Shown: positions 57,898 to 64,000 of the stretch, piece after piece
Layout of the letters: every line of letters starts with the position of its first letter
How positions within the stretch are numbered: position 1 is the stretch's first letter
Assembly (NCBI RefSeq): GCF_001752395.1
Contig: NZ_MKEK01000001.1
Location: 309,466-373,465 of the forward strand
Direction of reading: 5' to 3'
Length of the DNA stretch: 64,000 bases
Source: Rheinheimera salexigens
GTDB taxonomy: Bacteria > Pseudomonadota > Gammaproteobacteria > Enterobacterales > Alteromonadaceae
Notes under the pieces: generated by a model
Databases searched by the model: none
Seen by the model: the letters and a program-made list of their open reading frames with translations, nothing else
What the model was told of the DNA's origin: nothing
Made by a program: the position numbers and the translations under genes

Positions 57898-59541
57898 ATG
57901 AGTAACCTGGCAACAGTTCAACAATACGTAGATAAATCTAGTGCTGCTACTAATGCGGTCACTGATTCTTGTGCTAAAACAGATACAGAATTAATGCAGC
58001 AGTATTTACGTGAAATTTTACTGTCGCCAGTGTATCAAGCTGCAGTAGAAACCCCCTTAGATGGCATGGCGAAACTCAGTCAGCGCTTAGGCCATCAAGT
58101 GCTGTTAAAGCGTGAAGATAAGCAACCGGTGTATTCCTTTAAAATCCGTGGTGCTTTTCATAAGTTGCATAAAGTACAGCAACAAAGTCCGAATAGCGCG
58201 GTAGTGTGCGCCTCGGCGGGTAATCATGCGCAAGGTGTGGCGCTATCTGCAAGTAAACTGGGCTTAAAAGCGACTATTGTCATGCCTATTACCACGCCAG
58301 AAATTAAAGTGGCTGCGGTTAAAGCCTTAGGTGGCAATGTGGTATTGCATGGCACTGCGTTTGATGAAGCCAATAGTTACGCCATGAACTTAGCCAATAC
58401 TGATGGTGCTATTTATATCCCCCCTTTTGACGATGCTGATGTTATTGCTGGCCAAGGTACGGTAGCTAAAGAATTACTCAGTCAACATAATCAATTAGAT
58501 ACTGTTTTTATTCCGGTAGGTGGTGGCGGTATTCTTGCCGGAATGGCGGTGTATATTAAAGCTATTCAGCCTAATGTTCGGGTAATAGGTGTTGAGCCTG
58601 AAGATGCCGCCTGCTTTCAAGCGGCACTTGCTGCTGGCCATCCCGTCACGTTAGATCGGGTGGGCTTATTTGCCGATGGTGTTGCCGTGAAACGGATAGG
58701 CACGGAAACCTTTAATTTAGCCCGGCGCTTTTGTGATCAGGTTATCACTGTGTCTAGTGACGAAATTTGTGCTGCGATTAAAGATATTTTTGATGATTTA
58801 CGGGCCGTGGCCGAACCTGCAGGCGCTTTAGCATTAGCGGGCTTAAAAAAATACAGTCAGCAGCTACAGCAAAAACAAACACAAGCGCAGACACAACAGC
58901 AGTCATTAGCTAAGCCGCAGCAACTGGCGGCAGTATTAAGTGGCGCTAATTTAAACTTTGATACCTTACGTTATGTTTCTGAACGTTGTGAGTTGGGGGA
59001 GAAGAAAGAAGCGGTATTTGCGGTAACCATTCCGGAGGAAAAAGGCAGCTTTCGCCGTTTTTGCCAAGCATTGGGCGGGCGCGCGATTACTGAGTTTAAT
59101 TATCGATATGCCAGTGATAATAAAGCCCATATTTTTGTCGGCATTAAATTACGTTATGGCCAATCAGAATTAGATACCGTTAAGCAATTATTGAGCGCAG
59201 CCGGTTATCAGTATCAAGATTTATCGGATGACGAACTGGCCAAGCAACATGTGCGCTATATGGTTGGCGGTATACCACCGAGAAAATTACAAGAGCAAGT
59301 GTATCAGTTTAACTTTCCGGAATACCCCGGAGCCTTAATGAATTTTTTAAACACCTTAGGCGAAAATTGTAATATCACTCTGTTCCATTATCGTAATCAT
59401 GGTGCGGCAACCGGAGATGTGTTGGCTGGTTTTGAAGTGGCGAGCCATGATGATATTAAGCCGTTTTTACAGACGTTAGGTTATCAATATCAACTCGTCA
59501 GTAGTAATCAGAGTTATCAAGCATTTTTAACCGCAGAATAG
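57898..59541 (+). CDS. ilvA: Threonine ammonia-lyase, biosynthetic
   Basis: IlvA deaminates threonine to 2-oxobutyrate, the committed step to isoleucine. A PLP-binding catalytic domain (KREDKQPVYSFKIRGAF, with PLP lysine; VGGGGILAG) is followed by two ACT-like regulatory domains (KEAVFAVTIPEEKGSFRRF, YQFNFPEYPGALMNFL). At 547 residues it is longer than E. coli (514): there is an N-terminal extension of about 30 residues and a Gln-rich insert (about 321-343) joining the catalytic and regulatory parts. Confidence 0.96.
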   Translation: MSNLATVQQYVDKSSAATNAVTDSCAKTDTELMQQYLREILLSPVYQAAVETPLDGMAKLSQRLGHQVLLKREDKQPVYSFKIRGAFHKLHKVQQQSPNSAVVCASAGNHAQGVALSASKLGLKATIVMPITTPEIKVAAVKALGGNVVLHGTAFDEANSYAMNLANTDGAIYIPPFDDADVIAGQGTVAKELLSQHNQLDTVFIPVGGGGILAGMAVYIKAIQPNVRVIGVEPEDAACFQAALAAGHPVTLDRVGLFADGVAVKRIGTETFNLARRFCDQVITVSSDEICAAIKDIFDDLRAVAEPAGALALAGLKKYSQQLQQKQTQAQTQQQSLAKPQQLAAVLSGANLNFDTLRYVSERCELGEKKEAVFAVTIPEEKGSFRRFCQALGGRAITEFNYRYASDNKAHIFVGIKLRYGQSELDTVKQLLSAAGYQYQDLSDDELAKQHVRYMVGGIPPRKLQEQVYQFNFPEYPGALMNFLNTLGENCNITLFHYRNHGAATGDVLAGFEVASHDDIKPFLQTLGYQYQLVSSNQSYQAFLTAE

Positions 59542-59596
59542 CTAATAGCAGAGCAACTAAAACAGAGTAAATAGCTGGCTGTAATCGGTTTGCTGC

Positions 59597-59636
59597 ATCG
59601 GCTTAGACATAAAGCTAAGCCGATATTGTTTTTTTT
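59597..59636 (+). terminator. Rho-independent terminator of ilvGMDA
   Basis: ATCGGCTTAG and CTAAGCCGAT form a perfect 10-bp stem with an 8-base loop, then ATTG and eight T. It overlaps the 3' end of the convergent hydrolase gene. Confidence 0.88.
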
Positions 59637-60478
59637 AATTGCTCTGTAACAGCGGTTATTATTTGCTTATCTTGCCAATATTGGTTGTGGGATAATGGGT
59701 TCCAGCTTGCCGCAAGCCAGCCAAAAAAGCCGCCACCGGCATTAATACTATAATCGGTAACTAATTGTTGATAACCCGGCGATAAATCGGCTAACGGCCA
59801 ACCTAACACATCATCTTTATCGTAATAATTATGCCAAAAAAAGTCAGGGCTAGGCCGAGTAATTGGCACAATTTGCTCCATAGCATGGGCAGCAACAAAG
59901 ATCGGAATATTACAACCCGTGGTAATTAAACCGGCTAAAGCGTTGCCTTGTAAAAAAGCAATATCGTCATCAGTTAACGGTATATCGCCGCTAATAGCGG
60001 CTTGATAAGCGCGTATATTTTGCCATATACCGGCTGTAACCTTTTTGCCAGCACGGGCGCAGCCGGCATCCCATAAGTAACAAGAAAAAACATGGCCGCC
60101 TAAAGAGTGAGCTAAAATGACTACCTTGCCGCTTGGACTAAGCTGTTGTTTTGCGACATACAGCGCCCGAGCAATACTGAGTTGGGCAAAAAGATAACTA
60201 CTATTTTCTGCTTCTTTGCGATGCTCTAAACCTGCCGCATCGGCAAAGCCAAATAACATAAAGCGTCGCAGCTTATTCCATCGTAACCGAAAACCAATTG
60301 CTTGCCAGACACGCTGTTCGTTTTGCTGCAGAATATCTTGATAATAAACACTGTTGCTATGCAACTGCTTGGCGTTAATACCTAGCTGGCGCAGGACGGT
60401 TTTTAGCAGTTTATTAGCATAGCCAGAGTCTGTTTCTCCCATACCATGTAGTGTAATTAACGCCGCTTGTTGCATCAT
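59615..60478 (-). CDS. Alpha/beta hydrolase fold protein
   Basis: A 287-residue predicted serine hydrolase without signal peptide. It opens with ALITLHGMGETDSGYANKL (oxyanion region HGMG) and has the nucleophile elbow VVILAHSLGGHVFSCYLW. The catalytic Asp/His are not certain. The substrate is unknown. GGAG precedes the ATG. It lies on the same strand as the lipoprotein/amidase pair, 57 bases away. Confidence 0.75.
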   Translation of the reverse strand: MMQQAALITLHGMGETDSGYANKLLKTVLRQLGINAKQLHSNSVYYQDILQQNEQRVWQAIGFRLRWNKLRRFMLFGFADAAGLEHRKEAENSSYLFAQLSIARALYVAKQQLSPSGKVVILAHSLGGHVFSCYLWDAGCARAGKKVTAGIWQNIRAYQAAISGDIPLTDDDIAFLQGNALAGLITTGCNIPIFVAAHAMEQIVPITRPSPDFFWHNYYDKDDVLGWPLADLSPGYQQLVTDYSINAGGGFFGWLAASWNPLSHNQYWQDKQIITAVTEQLKKTISA

Positions 60479-60535
60479 TACTGCTCCAAAGTTTTTGGTT
60501 AATACTTTAGTAAAGCATTAAGTTTAATCCAATGA

Positions 60536-60907
60536 TTAAAATAATGCCTCGCAGGTCTGAGAGTCACAGGCAAAGTACCATCGTTGCTCTGCACATTGGA
60601 TATGGCCAGTCGCACCGGCTCTAATCTGCCAATTACAGTTAGCTTGTTGATATTGTACCGGTCCTTCAATAGCGCATGGAGCATAATCATAATAGTCGTG
60701 TAATGTGTTGCTATCGATTAATTTAGCCTGCTTAAAAAATGCTAATGCTTCGCGATTGCTTAAATCGACATCACTAGGAGTACAGCGAGTAATTTCATCA
60801 GAATTAAAATCGGCAACATATAACGCGGTTAATTGCTCAGTATTAAAAGCAACATTATTAGCGCAAGCAGTTAATAATATTGTGATTAAAAAAGTGAAAA
60901 CGCGCAT
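60536..60907 (-). CDS. Small cysteine-rich lipoprotein
   Basis: A 123-residue lipoprotein with lipobox LLTAC followed by a cysteine-rich mature part (C in RCTPSD, YAPCAIEG, ANCNWQ, IQCAEQ, FACDSQTCEALF). No known domain. Its ATG overlaps the amidase stop by one base and the ribosome-binding site AAAGGAG lies in the amidase gene. Tight coupling and the periplasmic location make it a candidate immunity protein of the amidase (inference). Confidence 0.75.
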   Translation of the reverse strand: MRVFTFLITILLTACANNVAFNTEQLTALYVADFNSDEITRCTPSDVDLSNREALAFFKQAKLIDSNTLHDYYDYAPCAIEGPVQYQQANCNWQIRAGATGHIQCAEQRWYFACDSQTCEALF

Positions 60908-61506
60908 TACCAACTCGCTCCTTTAGCTTCGCCAGGATGTTTATAAGAGACTTGGGGATGTCGATATACATCTTCACCAGATAAACCAAAGTGGCAATAT
61001 AACTCTGCAACTAACCATTTTAACGATTCATTTTGTAGCGGATTCACCGCTTCGTATTGTTGATCATTTAAATGCTTACCAACGATCTCAATACCTAAAG
61101 CGTCACTGTTTACAGGGTATCTATCTGGATAGGACTTCTGACGCTCATGGTTATCTATAGCTTTAATTTGACTTGACCACGATTTGGCCAATATTTTTGC
61201 CATTTCTACACTGTTACAATTATCTTTATTTAAGGTAAGACATTTCGATTTAATTAACCGTCCAACATGGTAACAGCGTTTAGCTGTGCTTGCCGTTTGA
61301 TAAATTGTGCCATCTTTACCAATAAGAAAGTGGGCACCATTGCCACCACCGTTATAGCTATTAAATGTGTGCTGTGCAGTGGGTGCATCGGTCTGATGAA
61401 CTACTATAGCTTTTACAGAGGATAAGTTGCCGTGCTCAATGCTTTCGAAACGTTTAAGTTGTACTTTGCTGTCTATTAGCATGCCTTGCTGGTCTATTGT
61501 CGACAT
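60907..61506 (-). CDS. N-acetylmuramoyl-L-alanine amidase (Amidase_2/PGRP fold)
   Basis: A 199-residue zinc amidase that cleaves the bond between muramic acid and L-Ala in peptidoglycan. Likely metal ligands are His in VVHQTDAP, His in VYRHPQ and the following KHPGEA position; NSDALGIEIVG is the family beta-strand. There is no signal peptide, so it needs another route to the cell wall, as phage endolysins or type VI effectors do. It is followed by an overlapping lipoprotein gene. Confidence 0.85.
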   Translation of the reverse strand: MSTIDQQGMLIDSKVQLKRFESIEHGNLSSVKAIVVHQTDAPTAQHTFNSYNGGGNGAHFLIGKDGTIYQTASTAKRCYHVGRLIKSKCLTLNKDNCNSVEMAKILAKSWSSQIKAIDNHERQKSYPDRYPVNSDALGIEIVGKHLNDQQYEAVNPLQNESLKWLVAELYCHFGLSGEDVYRHPQVSYKHPGEAKGASW

Positions 61507-61715
61507 GATTTACCTTTAACTTGCTGCAGTATCTGTATAGATATAGCGCAGCTTTAATTAAATGTAAATTATAATTTAATTAAATGGGTGTTATCAGTTT
61601 TATTTTTAGAGCCCGACAACAATTTTTAACATCTGTAAGCTGATAGTTGGATAGTAATTATTGTACCGATTGAGTAAGCTCGATACATATAATAACAATA
61701 CAAATAGTGTGATCA

Positions 61716-62978
61716 ATGGATGTAGTAGCTAATAATAACAATAGTTGGGTCAATAAAATTCGCGCTTTAGGCCCTGGCATTTTAATGGCAACAGCAGCAA
61801 TAGGGGGCTCGCATTTAGTGGCATCTACGCAAGCTGGCGCCTTATTTGGTTGGCAACTGGCTTGGTTAATACTGTTAGTTAACGTACTTAAATATCCGTT
61901 TTTTCGTTTTGCTGTCGATTATACCTTGCTGACAAAACAAAATTTATTACAAGGCTATCAGCAAAAAGGGCGTGGCTACTTTTATAGCTTTATTGTGTTG
62001 AATATTATTGCTGCGGTGGTAAACACGGCCGGGGTTTTACTGCTTACCGCTAGCTTATTACAATATGTTTTACCTTGGTTGTTGCCGGTAAGTACATTGT
62101 CAGTAAGTACATTGTGCTGGTTAATTTTAGCCGTCTGTTTATTAATCTTATTATTAGGTAAGTTCAATGCGTTAGATAATGTGGCTAAAGTCATTATGCT
62201 ATTGCTGACGGTCACCACTTTTATCGCGGCAGGTATAGCCTTTTATCATGGTGCCCAAGTACCGGCTGATTATGTGCCTGTGTCGCCTTGGACCTTAGCA
62301 AGTTTAGGCTTTTTGGTGGCGTTAATGGGCTGGATGCCGGCACCGATTGAAATTTCAGTTATTAGCTCGGTGTGGCTGCAAGCCAAGCAAGAGCAGATGC
62401 CGATTAATCGCCAGCAAGGTTTATTTGATTTTAATTTAGGCTATTGGCTTACTGCTATTTTAGCACTAACTTTTTTATCGCTAGGGGCGTTAGTCCAATA
62501 TGGTACGGATCAACCAATAGCATTAGCCGGTTCGACCTTTGCTCAGCAACTTATTAATATGTATGCCAGCACTATTGGCAGTTGGTCAGCGCCGTTAGTG
62601 GCATTAATCGCATTTTTATGTATGTTTGGTACCACCTTAACCGTGTTAGATGGTTATGCGCGCACGCTAAATTTGTCATTTATGCAATTAGGTTGGTTTA
62701 AAGGTGTCGTTGGCTATAAATTTTGGCTAGTAGCGCAAGCAGCCAGTGGAATGTTGCTGATATTGTTTTTTGAAGGGGCGTTGGCACCGATGCTTACCTT
62801 TGCCATGACATTATCTTTTTTAACCACACCAGTATTTGCGTGGTTAAATTACAGCTTAATGCAGAACAATGCCGCCATTAAACTTAACCGCGGCTTGCGC
62901 TGGTTAAGTTGGGCAGGCTTAACCTATTTAACCGGCTTTGCGTTACTGTTTTTGGTTTGGTATCTTGCTTTAGCGTAA
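61716..62978 (+). CDS. Divergent Nramp-family transporter
   Basis: A 420-residue protein with about eleven membrane helices and the Nramp fold (LGPGILMATAAIGGSHLVAST at helix 1, MGWMPAPIEISVISSVW at helix 6). The canonical metal-binding motifs DPGN (helix 1) and MPH (helix 6) are replaced by IGGSH and MPAP, so it is unlikely to carry Mn2+ or Fe2+ in the usual way. The substrate is unknown. It converges on the GNAT gene with a 9-base overlap. Confidence 0.82.
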   Translation: MDVVANNNNSWVNKIRALGPGILMATAAIGGSHLVASTQAGALFGWQLAWLILLVNVLKYPFFRFAVDYTLLTKQNLLQGYQQKGRGYFYSFIVLNIIAAVVNTAGVLLLTASLLQYVLPWLLPVSTLSVSTLCWLILAVCLLILLLGKFNALDNVAKVIMLLLTVTTFIAAGIAFYHGAQVPADYVPVSPWTLASLGFLVALMGWMPAPIEISVISSVWLQAKQEQMPINRQQGLFDFNLGYWLTAILALTFLSLGALVQYGTDQPIALAGSTFAQQLINMYASTIGSWSAPLVALIAFLCMFGTTLTVLDGYARTLNLSFMQLGWFKGVVGYKFWLVAQAASGMLLILFFEGALAPMLTFAMTLSFLTTPVFAWLNYSLMQNNAAIKLNRGLRWLSWAGLTYLTGFALLFLVWYLALA

Positions 62979-63218
62979 AAATCGTTGCACGTAGCTGCAG
63001 CTGGCATAAATAGTAAATTGCTGCTGCTTGGCCCAGCTAAGGCCTGTTCTGACCAGTTTTTCGGCTAAGCCTTTGCCGCGAAAGGCTGGCGGAACAAAAG
63101 TGTGGTTAAAGTCGATATCATTATTGTTTAATTGATAATCGAGTACGGCTTCATTGCCATCGAGCTGCAACACAAAGCGCTGTAGTTCAGGTTGGTGTTG
63201 TACTGTTGCTGATTCCAT
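62970..63218 (-). CDS. Small GNAT-type N-acetyltransferase
   Basis: An 82-residue single-domain acetyltransferase (YjdJ-like) with the acetyl-CoA-binding motif PPAFRGKGLAEKLVRTGLSWA. It lacks the N-terminal part of larger GNATs, as is normal for this group. ATG 63218 has AGGAG upstream. It probably forms an operon with the gene just upstream. Confidence 0.87.
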   Translation of the reverse strand: MESATVQHQPELQRFVLQLDGNEAVLDYQLNNNDIDFNHTFVPPAFRGKGLAEKLVRTGLSWAKQQQFTIYASCSYVQRFLR

Positions 63219-63220
63219 TA

Positions 63221-63487
63221 TTACTCCTGGTCTATCCAAGGTGTTTGCGGCAGTAAGCTTAAATGGGCAATATAACGCTCTAAATTAAAATCTTGCTGAT
63301 GCTCAATAACATCAATCATTTCCGGTGCTAAAGCACAGGCAATCAGTTCTATGGCGTCATCACGGCTATTGCCGGTCATACACAAGCGCAGTAAGGTGGC
63401 TTTGACTTCTTTAGGGTAATTATCGGCTAATTGGTTTTCCACCACTTCAAATAGCATGGCTTGATCTAGCTGTTCTTCATCGCTCAT
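63221..63487 (-). CDS. Uncharacterised acidic protein
   Basis: An 88-residue acidic helical protein (MSDEEQLDQAMLFEVVENQL, NSRDDAIELIACALAPEMIDVI). No known domain and no signal peptide. It ends 2 bases before the GNAT gene on the same strand. The upstream extension to 63532 is possible, but the internal ATG gives the more natural start. Confidence 0.7.
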   Translation of the reverse strand: MSDEEQLDQAMLFEVVENQLADNYPKEVKATLLRLCMTGNSRDDAIELIACALAPEMIDVIEHQQDFNLERYIAHLSLLPQTPWIDQE

Positions 63488-63670
63488 GAATATCTCGTCA
63501 AAAAATATAAACTCTGCTGCAGTATGGAACATCTGCTTGTTATTGCCAACAATGCAGGAGCTATTTTACAAGCTTAGTGGATGATTAGCGGGGTGACATA
63601 ACAGAGCCAACGGCTAAACAGGCGTATTGGTCAATACTTGCGACACCGCACTGCTGTTGTTGGCAGTAAA

Positions 63671-64000
63671 TTATTTTCTGTCCTGCCAGCGCGCCAAAAA
63701 ATACAGTGCGGTGCCCAGTAGCACAAATAGCGTGGTAGCAATGACCGACGATAAACTGACTTGCAGTGCTAGCCAACCACAGGCCAGTATGCCTAGCAGC
63801 GGAATGCTGTAACCCAATGGCAGCACAAAGCTATCGCGGGTAGCCAGTTTTGGCCGTAGCACTGGTACGGCGGCGCAGGTGAGGCCATATAGCAGCAAGC
63901 GTGATACCACAGTCGCGGCTGCCAGCCATAAAAATGAGCCATATAAGGTAAGACATAGCGCCAAGACGCCAAAAAAGATAATAGAGTTAGCTGGTGTTAA
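63671..64000 (-). CDS. Amino acid permease, C-terminal part (APC family; runs off the window)
   Basis: The 109 visible residues show at least three membrane helices and the APC-type segment TPANSIIFFGVLALCLTLYGSF, then YGLTCAAVPVLRPK and a final helix pair ending RWQDRK. The pattern is that of amino acid/polyamine permeases. The rest of the gene lies beyond base 64000. The substrate is not assignable. Confidence 0.8.
   Translation of the reverse strand, partial: LTPANSIIFFGVLALCLTLYGSFLWLAAATVVSRLLLYGLTCAAVPVLRPKLATRDSFVLPLGYSIPLLGILACGWLALQVSLSSVIATTLFVLLGTALYFLARWQDRK

Noticed and set aside
63585..63776. 63-codon minus-strand ORF at the right end
   Set aside because: Overlaps the end of the amino acid permease in another frame, with no domain.
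1..64000. CRISPR arrays, tRNA/rRNA genes, insertion sequences, prophage
   Set aside because: No regularly spaced repeats, cloverleaf-like sequences, transposase genes or phage structural genes were recognised on reading the window.

Overview
The window is chromosomal DNA from a gammaproteobacterium of the Alteromonadales/Chromatiaceae type. Gene content, moderately low G+C and a yellow-pigment locus suggest a Rheinheimera/Arsukibacterium/Alishewanella relative; this is inferred from gene content, not from a marker search. Gene density is high, many genes overlap by 1-40 bases, and no tRNA, rRNA, insertion sequence or CRISPR array was seen.

Layout. (1) 1-9.7 kb, housekeeping: polA (cut by the window edge), a c5-type cytochrome, a GAF-GAF-GGDEF diguanylate cyclase, rep, ubiK, a qmcA/nfeD pair and a DUF2884 protein. 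(2) 10-26.3 kb, sulfur assimilation and peroxide defence: cysJIH sits between two paralogous META-domain lipoproteins, followed by ahpC/ahpF, then cysG-cysD-cysN-SLC13 permease-cysC-cysQ, which together activate sulfate to PAPS, reduce it to sulfide and make siroheme; rsuA and a START-domain protein follow. (3) 27-53.1 kb, a large pigment locus. A minus-strand operon of about 17 kb (44.3 to 27.0 kb) carries an aryl polyene (APE) pathway: KS/CLF, two ACPs, acyl-ACP ligase, dehydratases, ketoreductase, ammonia lyase, thioesterase, glycosyl- and acyltransferases, and LolA-like and MMPL export proteins. Divergent from it are darA-darB, a small orphan and a BtrH_N protein. A convergent minus-strand operon (52.4 to 48.0 kb) holds a hotdog dehydratase, an ABC exporter, a third ACP, a ketosynthase and a truncated KS-like partner. 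A dedicated Sfp-type phosphopantetheinyl transferase flanks it. The combination of APE and dialkylresorcinol (DAR) genes is the signature of a flexirubin-type pigment (an APE acid esterified to a DAR), best known from Bacteroidetes. (4) 53.8-59.6 kb, the ilvGMDA operon, preceded by a leader peptide and attenuator. (5) 59.6-64 kb: an alpha/beta hydrolase, a lipoprotein plus amidase pair resembling effector/immunity, a divergent Nramp-family transporter without the metal-binding motif, a small GNAT protein, an orphan and the end of an amino-acid permease.

Three genes (cysJ, the pigment-locus FAD oxidoreductase and the MMPL exporter) are each broken by one missing base in an A/T homopolymer. The shared pattern points to sequencing or assembly error more than to true gene decay, so both sulfite reduction and pigment export are probably functional.
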